A DNA stretch of 64,000 nt, taken from NCBI GenBank assembly GCA_937922805.1, contig CALAJV010000026.1:1-64000 (forward strand). Reading direction: 5' to 3'. The DNA comes from an uncultured Acidimicrobiales bacterium (GTDB taxonomy: Bacteria; Actinomycetota; Acidimicrobiia; Acidimicrobiales; SZUA-35). The stretch's first letter is position 1, and each line of letters starts with the position of its first letter. Below are positions 42,735 through 51,332 of this stretch, in pieces. A program made the position numbers and the translations under genes. The notes below the pieces were generated by a model. The model was given only the letters and a program-made list of their open reading frames with translations, searched no databases and was not told the DNA's origin.

Positions 42735-43742
42735 ATGACCGACAATGGCGAGGTGAACGTGTTACGTCGTGGCCCAAGCAGGGCCAAAAGAATTGTTGCC
42801 ATCCTGGTCGGAAATATCCGGCGTCTGTCTCAAGTCGGGTTCGGTCGTCATACCGCTGTGCCTGCGCTTCGACGAGTGGCTGACTCGTCGGCGGTGTCAT
42901 TCTCCCGCCAACTCATTTCACTACTCACCGGGTCCTCCCTAATCGGGATCGGTATTGCGCTGCTGGTTCATGGCGATCTCGGTCTTCCACCTAACGACGT
43001 GTTGTCATCGGCGCTAAGTACCCGTCTGGGCCTTACCTTGGGCCAGACTGGTTGGGCCACAGCTAGTGTTTTGTTCCTCGTTGCTAGTTTGCTCGGCCGA
43101 CGGCCAAGTCTGTGGGGGATCGGCTACATCGTGGCCAATGGTGCCGCGATTGATGCCGCCAGTGGGTTGCTCACTCAACCGGACACGTTGGCTGGCCAGT
43201 GGGCGTTTGTGATCGCAGCCATTGCTTTGTTGCCGAGCGGCGTCAGCTTGGTTGTCTACTCAGGTACGACCGGCGGTCCATTCGAGCTGTTGATGCTTGC
43301 TGGCGAGGATCGTGGCGTGAGCCGAGTAGCGATTCGGTACGGGCTTGAAATCGGGGTTTTCGCCGGCGGCATAATCCTTGGTGGATCGTTCGGTCCGGCG
43401 ACTGTTGTTTACGCCTTGACTATTGGTCTCGTACTGCGGTGGATAGGGCAAGCTCTGGTAGATCACGGAATCGGGCGAAGGGCCCGATTGGAAAGCCGTC
43501 AACAGAGGTCTGGAATGGGCCCGAAATCTAAGACCTTGGGCTCGGAGCGTAAAGAGTCCAGCATAGATCTCGATCAATCGGACGAGCGCACCGAAAAAAC
43601 GTTGCTAGGTCAGGATTCGAGTTCGGCTAACGAAAGCCGACTTCATTCGGCTGAGCTGCAAGCACCTAAGCCGTTCTCGGCCAAAATCCGGGGAACTCGC
43701 TCCCGAACGGCTAAACGTCAGACGGCCAAGACAGGCTCCTAA
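42735..43742 (+). CDS. YczE/YitT-type integral membrane protein
   Basis: The core (about residues 55-250) has five or six hydrophobic helices and the YczE-like pattern SLIGIGIALLVHGDLGLPPNDVLS, then a short LGLTLGQTGW turn and YSGTTGGPFELLMLAG. About 50 basic N-terminal residues and about 85 basic, Ser/Lys/Arg-rich C-terminal residues flank it and look disordered. The function of YczE-type proteins is unknown; some are linked to secreted product pathways. The start is uncertain between ATG 42735 and GTG codons at 42753 and 42759. It lies upstream of the pyr leader, separated by 163 bp. Confidence 0.72.
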   Translation: MTDNGEVNVLRRGPSRAKRIVAILVGNIRRLSQVGFGRHTAVPALRRVADSSAVSFSRQLISLLTGSSLIGIGIALLVHGDLGLPPNDVLSSALSTRLGLTLGQTGWATASVLFLVASLLGRRPSLWGIGYIVANGAAIDAASGLLTQPDTLAGQWAFVIAAIALLPSGVSLVVYSGTTGGPFELLMLAGEDRGVSRVAIRYGLEIGVFAGGIILGGSFGPATVVYALTIGLVLRWIGQALVDHGIGRRARLESRQQRSGMGPKSKTLGSERKESSIDLDQSDERTEKTLLGQDSSSANESRLHSAELQAPKPFSAKIRGTRSRTAKRQTAKTGS

Positions 43743-43860
43743 GGGCCCGGCGCCTGAACCAGTTTGTACCGAACGATGTGAACCGAGAGATTCTCGTCAT
43801 TGGTCGGCGCGCGCACGTTAAACCGCCGGTACAGTTCGGAGAGAGATTTGAAGAATTGAG

Positions 43861-43893
43861 TCCGTCAAGTGGGTCCTGAGAGGCCCGTACGGA
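43861..43893 (+). promoter_or_regulatory. PyrR-binding hairpin (pyr leader)
   Basis: Lower stem TCCGT (43861-43865) pairs with ACGGA (43889-43893). An internal bulge (CAAG on the 5' side) follows, then upper stem GGG (43871-43873) with CCC (43884-43886), closing the 10-nt loop TCCTGAGAGG (43874-43883). The loop fits the Bacillus PyrR-binding consensus UCCNGAGAGG exactly. The 3' arm contains the first three bases of the Shine-Dalgarno GGAAGGA (43891-43897) of pyrR. PyrR with UMP should stabilise this fold and hide that site. Confidence 0.85.
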
Positions 43894-43944
43894 AGGAACG
43901 ACTGTTTGGCCGAACGCGAACGAAGACGCACGCCCCCGTATGGG
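43884..43944 (+). promoter_or_regulatory. Possible antiterminator pairing of the pyr leader
   Basis: CCCGTACGG (43884-43892) can pair with CCGTATGGG (43936-43944), 9 bp with one G-U. This uses the 3' arm of the PyrR hairpin and the loop and both stem halves of the terminator, so it excludes both. That is the logic of a PyrR attenuator. Confidence 0.55.
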
Positions 43945-44472
43945 GGCGTTTTTATTGCCAAGTCTGAGGTTTTGGACGCGGCAGCAGTTAGTCGGGCCGT
44001 TCGAAGAATGGCTCATGAGATCATCGAAGCGAACAAGGGTCTCGACGATGTCGTATTGATTGGCCTTCAAACCGGGGGAGTTCCATTCGCCGAAGCCATA
44101 GCGGCAGCCCTTCTTGAGATTGAAGAGGTGCAAGTACCGGTTGGCAAACTCGATGTGGCTTTCTATCGAGACGATATTAACCTTCGGCCCGTCCTGCCCG
44201 AGGCGATCACTGAGATCAGCTTTGATATCAACCTAAAGACGATCGTTCTTGTCGATGATGTGTTGTTCACCGGTCGAACCATTCGAGCTGCGCTTGACGC
44301 CTTGATCGACCAGGGTCGGCCCCGTTCTATCCAGCTCGCCGTCATGATCGATCGAGGTCACCGTGAGCTCCCGATCCGGCCAGATTATGTCGGCAAGAAT
44401 TTGCCGACCCGGCGAAACGAAGCGGTTAACGCCACCCTCGAAACGGTCGAGCTTGGGGAGGTTCAACGGTGA
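43906..44472 (+). CDS. pyrR: Pyrimidine operon regulator / uracil phosphoribosyltransferase PyrR
   Basis: PyrR binds pyr mRNA when UMP is high and often has weak uracil phosphoribosyltransferase activity. The PRPP-binding motif reads VLVDDVLFTGRT (residues about 114-125), with the conserved DVAFYRDD and VGKNLPTRRNE segments. TTG 43906 has a good GGAAGGA 8 nt upstream. That start places a strong terminator hairpin in codons 9-15. Family similarity starts only at AKSEVLDAAAVSRAVRRMAH, so an ATT at 43954, directly after the T-run and with GGGGG upstream, is a second candidate. The stop overlaps pyrB (GTGA). It heads pyrR-pyrB-pyrC-carA-carB-pyrD-pyrF. Confidence 0.93.
   Translation: MAERERRRTPPYGGVFIAKSEVLDAAAVSRAVRRMAHEIIEANKGLDDVVLIGLQTGGVPFAEAIAAALLEIEEVQVPVGKLDVAFYRDDINLRPVLPEAITEISFDINLKTIVLVDDVLFTGRTIRAALDALIDQGRPRSIQLAVMIDRGHRELPIRPDYVGKNLPTRRNEAVNATLETVELGEVQR
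43930..43953 (+). terminator. Intrinsic terminator inside the 5' end of the pyrR frame
   Basis: ACGCCCCC (43930-43937) and GGGGGCGT (43942-43949) form a perfect 8-bp GC-rich stem with loop GTAT, followed by a T-run to 43953 (TTTTT) and then ATT. It is one of the clearest intrinsic terminators in the window and lies in codons 9-16 of the pyrR frame as read from TTG 43906. Confidence 0.88.
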
Positions 44473-45491
44473 AGAATCTCGTGACCATCGCCGATTTGAG
44501 TCGGGGTGAGATTGAGCAAATTCTCGACTTGGCTGAATCGTTTGCTGAGACCCAAACCCGAGCAATTCCGAAAGTGCCAGCGTTGCGAGGCAAGACAGTT
44601 GTTCTGGCCTTCTTCGAAGACTCGACCCGGACCCGGACAAGCTTTGATTTAGCGGCGCGCAGACTTTCAGCTGACGTGGTTAACTTTTCGGCCGGTTCCT
44701 CTGCCACCAATAAGGGAGAGTCATTGCGAGACACCGTCGAGACTATTTCAGCGATGGGGGTCGATGCAATCGTCGTCCGCCACGCTAGCTCCGGTGTGCC
44801 TTCTCAGCTGACTCAATGGACCGAAGCCGCCATCGTTAATGCCGGCGACGGTTGGCACCAACATCCAACCCAAGCGCTACTTGACGCATATACCATTCGG
44901 CAACGCTTCGGCTCTCTTGACGGTCGAAAAATCGCGATCTGTGGCGACATCAATCACTCCAGAGTGGCCCGCTCTAACGTTCAGTTGTTTACCAAGTTGG
45001 GCGCAGAAGTAATTCTGGTTGGGCCACGAACCCTGTTGCCGCCAAGCCTTGCCGGATGGCCAGTCAAGGTAGAACCCGATATCGATGTGTTATTGCCCGA
45101 GATCGACGTCGCATACTTCTTGCGCATCCAGCAAGAGCGACTATCAGACGGCTTGTTTCCGTCTGTTCGGGAGTATCGGTCGCTGTATGGACTAACGCTG
45201 GATCGATCCCACCGTCTTAGGCCAGACGCTCTCATAATGCACCCTGGCCCGATGAACCGAGGAGTGGAAATCGACGCTCAAGTAGCTGATGATCCTCGAG
45301 CGGTCGTTCTGAATCAGGTTTCTTCGGGCGTCCCGGTTCGGATGGCAGTTCTGTATAGCGTGCTCGGGCCCGGTCAGTTCGACACCAAGTTCGAAGCAAT
45401 CGAGGCGGCGTCGTTGCCGGAGCGGCAACCCACTAAGAATCTAGTTGGCGAAGATTATGTTGCAGACAAGCAAGTAAAGGGAGACCGATGA
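44469..45491 (+). CDS. pyrB: Aspartate carbamoyltransferase catalytic subunit
   Basis: PyrB condenses carbamoyl phosphate with aspartate. The carbamoyl phosphate loop EDSTRTRTSFDLAARRL, the HPTQALLDAYT block and the HPGPMNRGVEID segment near the C-terminus are present. At 340 residues it is slightly long owing to a 25-residue tail. No pyrI is present, so it is the unregulated catalytic trimer type. GTG 44469 overlaps pyrR by 4 bp and the stop overlaps pyrC (ATGA). Confidence 0.97.
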   Translation: MKNLVTIADLSRGEIEQILDLAESFAETQTRAIPKVPALRGKTVVLAFFEDSTRTRTSFDLAARRLSADVVNFSAGSSATNKGESLRDTVETISAMGVDAIVVRHASSGVPSQLTQWTEAAIVNAGDGWHQHPTQALLDAYTIRQRFGSLDGRKIAICGDINHSRVARSNVQLFTKLGAEVILVGPRTLLPPSLAGWPVKVEPDIDVLLPEIDVAYFLRIQQERLSDGLFPSVREYRSLYGLTLDRSHRLRPDALIMHPGPMNRGVEIDAQVADDPRAVVLNQVSSGVPVRMAVLYSVLGPGQFDTKFEAIEAASLPERQPTKNLVGEDYVADKQVKGDR

Positions 45492-46789
45492 GTACTACAG
45501 CGTTAACCGGCGGAACCGTTATTGATAGCAGTGGCTCGCGCCAGGTTGACGTGCTTGTCGATCAGGGAACTGGCCAGATTGCTGAGATCGGGACCGGTAT
45601 ATCGGGAGCCGACAGAACGATCGATGTCGCTGGTCAGACGATAATTCCTGGATTCGTCGATCTGCATGTGCATCTACGACAGCCAGGGAATGAGGCGGCG
45701 GAAACGATCGAATCTGGTAGTCGGGCTGCGGCTGTCGGCGGATTCACCGCGGTTGTCGCCATGCCGAACACAACGCCATGTACAGACTCGGCCGCGGTGG
45801 TGAACGAGATCTTGGCCTTTGGCCGGACTGCTCTTTGCGAAATTAAGCCGTCGGCTGCTATTACCATCGGGCGGGATGGTGAAGCTTTGGCGCCAATGGG
45901 GGAATTGGCCGGGCTAGGCGTCCGGATGTTCACCGATGACGGCACCGGGGTTCAAGATGCGCAACTGATGCGGCGAGCCCTCGAGTACGCCGACAGCATG
46001 GTGGTAAATGATGGGACGAATATTGTGCTGTCTCAACATTGCGAGGTCACGGCCCTTTCCCAAGGGGGTGTCATGCATGAGGGGGAGTGGTCATCTCGGC
46101 TCGGACTTGGTGGCCAGCCGTCCGAGGCAGAAGAGCTGATGGTGATGCGAGATATCGCTCTTGCCCGGTTAACCGGCGCCCGAGTTCATATGCAGCACTT
46201 ATCCACCGCCGGAAGCGTGGCTGCAGTGAGAGCAGCTAAGGCGGCTGGCTATCCAGTGACGGCCGAAGCGGCTCCCCACCATTTTACGCTCACCGATGCC
46301 GCATGTGCCGACTACGATACGTGCTTCAAAGTTCATCCGCCGTTACGGACAGCGTCAGATGTCGAAGCGGTTAGGGCTGGTTTGGCTGATGGGACTATTG
46401 ATGTGATTGCCACCGATCATGCTCCGCATACCGCTGACGCCAAGGAACTTCCTTTTGATCAGGCTCCACCCGGAATGGTTGGGCTAGAGACTGCGTTCGC
46501 CATAGCAAACACCGAGTTGGGCTTGTCGATTGAACAACTAGTACAGGTCATGTCGTCTCGCCCAGCTGAAATCGGCGGGTTGGGTGACCGTCATGGAGGT
46601 CCGATCGAAGTCGGGCGACCCGCCAACCTGTGTGTGATCGATGCCGACGAGGAATGGACGATTGACCGAGCGCAGCTTGCCGGCCTTTCCAGCAATACGC
46701 CGTTCCACGGTAAGAACGTTCGAGGCCGGGTTCGCCACACCATCTTCAGTGGAGAGGTAGTTGTTCTTGACACCAAACCGCTGCGTTAA
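45488..46789 (+). CDS. pyrC: Dihydroorotase
   Basis: This zinc amidohydrolase closes carbamoyl aspartate to dihydroorotate. Metal-site blocks are FVDLHVHLRQPG (HxH), FTDDGTGVQD, the HMQHLSTAGSV histidine and IDVIATDHAPHTADAK with the catalytic Asp. At 433 residues it is the type I, Bacillus/actinobacterial class usually found beside pyrB. ATG 45488 overlaps the pyrB stop. A 68-bp gap with a 14-bp triplicated repeat follows before carA. Confidence 0.96.
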   Translation: MSTTALTGGTVIDSSGSRQVDVLVDQGTGQIAEIGTGISGADRTIDVAGQTIIPGFVDLHVHLRQPGNEAAETIESGSRAAAVGGFTAVVAMPNTTPCTDSAAVVNEILAFGRTALCEIKPSAAITIGRDGEALAPMGELAGLGVRMFTDDGTGVQDAQLMRRALEYADSMVVNDGTNIVLSQHCEVTALSQGGVMHEGEWSSRLGLGGQPSEAEELMVMRDIALARLTGARVHMQHLSTAGSVAAVRAAKAAGYPVTAEAAPHHFTLTDAACADYDTCFKVHPPLRTASDVEAVRAGLADGTIDVIATDHAPHTADAKELPFDQAPPGMVGLETAFAIANTELGLSIEQLVQVMSSRPAEIGGLGDRHGGPIEVGRPANLCVIDADEEWTIDRAQLAGLSSNTPFHGKNVRGRVRHTIFSGEVVVLDTKPLR

Positions 46790-46824
46790 CGGGCCGAGCA
46801 GCAGCCAACCTCATCTAACAGTCC

Positions 46825-46866
46825 GAACTATGAGCACAGAACTATGAGCACAGAACTATGAATACA
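46825..46866 (+). repeat. Three tandem 14-bp units creating two coupled mini-ORFs before carA
   Basis: GAACTATGAGCACA occurs at 46825-46838 and 46839-46852, and as GAACTATGAATACA at 46853-46866, where its ATG (46858) is the carA start. Because 14 is not a multiple of 3, the three ATGs (46830, 46844, 46858) are in three frames. Each of the first two reads Met-Ser-Thr-Glu-Leu-stop, and each stop overlaps the next ATG as ATGA. Confidence 0.9.
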
Positions 46867-48000
46867 GAAAACAAGGTTCAAACAAAGCGGCCGGTAGCGG
46901 CCGGCTTGGTCATGGCCGACGGCTCGACCTTTGAAGGTGAGTACATTGGAGCGATCCCAGCTTCCGGTATCTCAACCGGCGAAGTGGTCTTCAACACGGC
47001 CCTAACCGGTTACCAAGAAGTCATTACCGATCCGTCGTACGCCGGGCAAATAGTGACCTTCACGTACCCTCATATCGGCAACTACGGCACCTCTGCTGAT
47101 GACAACGAAGCGGTCCAACCTGCTACGCGTGGGATCGTCATTCGCGATTTGGCTCGACGAGCATCGAATTGGCGATCGGAGCAATCTCTTGAGGCGTTCC
47201 TGACCAACGCTGGCATAGGAGGGATTGCTGGGGTCGACACTCGCAGGTTGACCCGGCTGCTCCGAGTAAACGGGGCAATGGTTGGCGCCTTTGGTCCGCT
47301 TGAGGGGGAGAACGTAGTCGACCTCGCGGCTCTTAAACAGGCGGCGGCGGACGAGCCGGGAACTGACGGAGTTGATTTGGTTGCTCAGGTCACGACCAAA
47401 GAGCGATACCAAGCGGGAAGTGGCGATCGAGTTATCGTTGCCTTTGACTTCGGCATGAAAGCAACGATTGTGTCGCATCTAGCTCAGCTCGGCACAGTTC
47501 ATGTTGTCCCGGCCTCGACCTCGGCCGAAGAGGTCCTAGCGATGAATCCTGATGGTGTGTTCTTGTCGAACGGCCCGGGAGATCCAACGGTTGTCACGTA
47601 TGCGGTAGCGACAGTTAAAGAGCTTCTTGGTCAGGTGCCGATCTTCGGAATTTGCCTCGGGCATCAGATTCTTAGCCTGGCCATCGGTGCCAAGATTGTG
47701 AAGCTTCCGTTTGGCCATCACGGGGCCAACCATCCAGTGCGTGATAATCAGACTGGTGAAATTGAAATTACCAGTCAGAACCACAACTTTGCCGTTGACC
47801 CGGCGTCGCTTGAGGGCCTGGCCGAAGTAACTCACGTGAACTTGAACGATGGAGTATGCGAAGGAATCCGGGTTCTCGACGGCTCTGCCTTTAGTGTGCA
47901 GCACCACCCCGAAGCCAGTCCGGGTCCTCATGACAGTGCCTATCTGTTCCAACGGTTTGCCGCTCAAATGGACGCCAACGCTAATCAAGGGGCAAAGTAA
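46858..48000 (+). CDS. carA: Carbamoyl-phosphate synthase small (glutaminase) subunit
   Basis: CarA releases ammonia from glutamine for CarB. The N-terminal CPSase domain (GVVFNTALTGYQEVITDPSY-type block; ADGSTFEGEYIGA) is followed by a class I glutaminase with nucleophile C266 (ICLGHQ) and the H350/E352 pair (HHPEASPGPHD). ATG 46858 is the third of three ATGs created by a 14-bp tandem repeat; the other two open only five-codon frames. No Shine-Dalgarno is obvious near any of the three. carB overlaps by one base (TAATG). Confidence 0.97.
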   Translation: MNTENKVQTKRPVAAGLVMADGSTFEGEYIGAIPASGISTGEVVFNTALTGYQEVITDPSYAGQIVTFTYPHIGNYGTSADDNEAVQPATRGIVIRDLARRASNWRSEQSLEAFLTNAGIGGIAGVDTRRLTRLLRVNGAMVGAFGPLEGENVVDLAALKQAAADEPGTDGVDLVAQVTTKERYQAGSGDRVIVAFDFGMKATIVSHLAQLGTVHVVPASTSAEEVLAMNPDGVFLSNGPGDPTVVTYAVATVKELLGQVPIFGICLGHQILSLAIGAKIVKLPFGHHGANHPVRDNQTGEIEITSQNHNFAVDPASLEGLAEVTHVNLNDGVCEGIRVLDGSAFSVQHHPEASPGPHDSAYLFQRFAAQMDANANQGAK

Positions 48001-51000
48001 TGCCACGACGCAATGACATCAACACCATTCTTGTGATTGGCTCGGGACCAATCATTATTGGCCAAGCGTGCGAGTTCGACTACTCGGGAACCCAGGCTTG
48101 CCGCGCTCTACGCGAAGATGGATATCGCGTCGTGCTGGCTAACTCGAACCCGGCCACGATCATGACCGATCCTGACTTTGCCGACGCAACCTACATTGAA
48201 CCGCTCAACATCGAAGTTCTCGAACGAATTATCGAAGCTGAGCAACCCGACGCTTTGTTGCCAACCCTAGGGGGGCAAACTGCGCTGAACTTGTCGATGG
48301 AGTTGGTCGAAGCTGGCGTTCTAGACAAACACAACGTCGAGCTGATCGGCGCCGACGCGACGGCCATCGCCACCGCCGAAGATCGGCAGCAGTTCAAGGA
48401 CGCGATGATCGAGATCGGTCTTGAGGTTCCCCGAAGCGGTGTAGCCCACAACATGGAACAAGCAGAGCAGATCATCACCGAGATCGGGCTGCCCGTAGTG
48501 ATCAGACCGGCGTATATTCTTGGCGGACGCGGCACCGGAATGGCATACACCGCGGAGGAGTTCTCGGCCGCCGCTGCCAATGGCATCGCAGCTAGCCCGA
48601 TAAACGAGATCCTTATCGAAGAATCGATTGCTGGTTGGAAAGAGTTCGAGCTCGAAGTCATGCGAGACCACGCTGACAACCAAGTGATTATCTGTTCGAT
48701 CGAGAACATCGATCCGATGGGCGTTCACACTGGCGACTCGATCACCGTGGCTCCTATCCAAACACTCAGCGACGTCGAATATCAGATTATGCGTGACGCT
48801 GCTTTCGCCTGTCTCCGCCGTGTTGGGGTCGAGACCGGAGGCTCAAACGTTCAATTTGCTATCGAGCCCGACACGGGCCGCATGGTCGTGATTGAGATGA
48901 ACCCGAGAGTGAGTCGCTCCTCGGCACTAGCATCAAAGGCCACCGGATTTCCGATTGCAAAGATCGCAGCCAAGCTGGCCGTGGGTTATTCTCTCGACGA
49001 AATTCCAAACGATATAACGAAGAAAACTCCATCTTCGTTTGAACCGGTGATCGACTACGTAGTCACAAAGATTCCGCGTTGGGCGTTTGAGAAGTTCCCG
49101 GGCACATCCGGGGTACTCGGCACCTCGATGCAGTCGGTTGGTGAGGTTATGGCCATCGGTCGGACCTTCCCCGAATCACTTCAGAAGGCTTGTCGTTCGC
49201 TCGAGCTGGGCCAAGCCGGACTCAACGGGTCGGCGGCCGAGCGTCGCTTCGATGACTACTCGGTCGAAGAGCTCAAGCAGGCGTTGCCAATTGGAACTCC
49301 CGATCGGATCTTCCTTGTCGAAGTAGCTCTACGACGCGGAATGTCGATAGAGGAGATCTACGAGATCTCAAAAATCGACCCGTGGTTCCTGGATCAAATG
49401 TCGATTTTGGTCGAGGAACGGGTTGCACTGGAGCAGGTCTCGATCGACGAGATGAGCCGGGCCGACTGGCGCCGGGCCAAGCAGCTTGGATTCAGCGACG
49501 AACAACTGGCCTATATTCTGCCCGGTGCAACGAGCGAGGACCACGTTCGCCAAACCCGACTGAACGTAGGAGTCGCAGCAACGTTCAAAACGGTCGATAC
49601 TTGCGCCGCGGAGTTCGAAGCAGAGACGCCGTATCACTACTCGACTTACGAGGATGAGAACGAAGTTTCACCGGGGGAGCGGCCAAAGGTGATGATTCTC
49701 GGGTCTGGTCCGAATCGAATCGGTCAAGGAATTGAGTTTGACTATTGCTGCGTCCACGCCAGCTTTGCGCTGCGAGATGCTGGCTTTGAAACCATCATGG
49801 TCAACTGCAACCCGGAAACTGTCTCAACTGACTACGACACGTCAGACCGGCTTTACTTCGAACCGGTCACCTACGAAGACGTAATGAACATCATCGAAGC
49901 TGAGAATCCAATTGGCATTGTGGTATCGCTCGGTGGTCAAACTCCGTTGAAGCTGGCCGACCGCTTGCCGCCTGAGCTGATACTCGGCACCTCGCCATCG
50001 TCGATCGATACCGCTGAGGACCGAGATCTATGGTCAGAAGTGTGCGATCGATTGGAGATCCCCCAACCTCCCGGTGGTACCGCTACCACTATCGAAGCTG
50101 CCTTAGAGGTGGCGAACTCGGTGGGGTATCCGGCTCTAGTCCGACCAAGCTACGTACTTGGCGGCCGAGCCATGGAACTGGTTTATGACGACGACGATTT
50201 GGCCTCGGCTATGAAGGCGCTTGGAGAATCCGGAACGTTGGGTCGAGAGGGCGGCCTGTCGGCTGAACGCCCGGTTCTGATCGACCGATTTCTTGAAGGT
50301 GCCATTGAAGTCGACGTTGACGCTATTCGTGACTCCACCGGCGCAGCCATTATCGGTGGTGTTATGGAACACATCGAAGAAGCTGGGGTTCATTCCGGTG
50401 ACTCGGCCTGCGTGCTTCCACCGTCGACATTGTCGAACGATACGATCGAAACGCTGTCTGACTACGCCCGCAAGATAGCAGCTGATCTATCGGTGGTTGG
50501 TCTGATTAACGTTCAATTCGCAGTCAAAGATGGCGATGTCTACGTAATCGAAGCCAATCCGAGGGCTTCGCGAACAGTGCCCTTCGTTTCAAAGGCGACC
50601 GGTCGGCCGTTGGCCAAAGTTGCAGCCCGAGTTATGGCCGGGGCGACGCTAGCCGAGTTAGAAGCCGAGGGCTTGTTGCGATCTGAGCCAATCCGGTCGA
50701 TGTGGTCGGTCAAAGAAGCCGTGCTGCCGTTTAACCGTTTCCCTGAAACAGATGCATTGCTCGGACCAGAAATGCGTTCTACCGGTGAAGTTATGGGGCT
50801 AGACACAACTCCAGGCCTGGCCTTCATCAAGAGCCAGCTCGGAGCTGGAGCGAACCTGCCAAACTTTGATTCGGATCAGCCAGCTCCAATCGTGTTCTTA
50901 TCGTTGGCCGATCGGGACAAAGACGCTGGTGTCGATGTCGCTCGTCAGCTTGAGCAATTAGGTTTCCGTTTCGCTGCTACTACCGGAACAGCGCAGCGAC

Positions 51001-51332
51001 TTGAGGCCGAGGGAATTGCGGTCGAGCGAATGGTTGATCGGCTCATAGCGTCACCTACCTCGACCGAGCTAGTAAGCGAAGATCAATATGGCACAAACGC
51101 AGTCGAACTCATTGAACGAGGTGAAGTGTCGTTAGTGATCAATACCCCGCGAGGTCGGGGTCCGCGGGCCGATGGCGCGTACATACGGATCGCTGCTGGT
51201 CAGAGTGGGGTGCCACTGTTGACAACGTTAGCGGCGGCGAAAGCCACCGCCCTTGGCCTAGCCGACCTGCAAAATCAGCCGCTAGCGGTCCGGTCGTTGC
51301 AAGCTGTGCACAGCTCCGGCGACAGCCTATGA
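48000..51332 (+). CDS. carB: Carbamoyl-phosphate synthase large subunit
   Basis: CarB makes carbamoyl phosphate from bicarbonate, ammonia and two ATP. The two homologous ATP-grasp halves are visible: the first opens with VIGSGPIIIGQACEFDYSGT and the second with ILGSGPNRIGQGIEFDYCCV, separated by the oligomerisation domain, and the C-terminal MGS-like allosteric domain follows (from about residue 960; RFAATTGTAQRLEAEGIAVE). At 1110 residues it is full length. ATG 48000 shares its A with the carA stop. Its stop overlaps pyrD (ATGA). Confidence 0.98.
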   Translation: MPRRNDINTILVIGSGPIIIGQACEFDYSGTQACRALREDGYRVVLANSNPATIMTDPDFADATYIEPLNIEVLERIIEAEQPDALLPTLGGQTALNLSMELVEAGVLDKHNVELIGADATAIATAEDRQQFKDAMIEIGLEVPRSGVAHNMEQAEQIITEIGLPVVIRPAYILGGRGTGMAYTAEEFSAAAANGIAASPINEILIEESIAGWKEFELEVMRDHADNQVIICSIENIDPMGVHTGDSITVAPIQTLSDVEYQIMRDAAFACLRRVGVETGGSNVQFAIEPDTGRMVVIEMNPRVSRSSALASKATGFPIAKIAAKLAVGYSLDEIPNDITKKTPSSFEPVIDYVVTKIPRWAFEKFPGTSGVLGTSMQSVGEVMAIGRTFPESLQKACRSLELGQAGLNGSAAERRFDDYSVEELKQALPIGTPDRIFLVEVALRRGMSIEEIYEISKIDPWFLDQMSILVEERVALEQVSIDEMSRADWRRAKQLGFSDEQLAYILPGATSEDHVRQTRLNVGVAATFKTVDTCAAEFEAETPYHYSTYEDENEVSPGERPKVMILGSGPNRIGQGIEFDYCCVHASFALRDAGFETIMVNCNPETVSTDYDTSDRLYFEPVTYEDVMNIIEAENPIGIVVSLGGQTPLKLADRLPPELILGTSPSSIDTAEDRDLWSEVCDRLEIPQPPGGTATTIEAALEVANSVGYPALVRPSYVLGGRAMELVYDDDDLASAMKALGESGTLGREGGLSAERPVLIDRFLEGAIEVDVDAIRDSTGAAIIGGVMEHIEEAGVHSGDSACVLPPSTLSNDTIETLSDYARKIAADLSVVGLINVQFAVKDGDVYVIEANPRASRTVPFVSKATGRPLAKVAARVMAGATLAELEAEGLLRSEPIRSMWSVKEAVLPFNRFPETDALLGPEMRSTGEVMGLDTTPGLAFIKSQLGAGANLPNFDSDQPAPIVFLSLADRDKDAGVDVARQLEQLGFRFAATTGTAQRLEAEGIAVERMVDRLIASPTSTELVSEDQYGTNAVELIERGEVSLVINTPRGRGPRADGAYIRIAAGQSGVPLLTTLAAAKATALGLADLQNQPLAVRSLQAVHSSGDSL

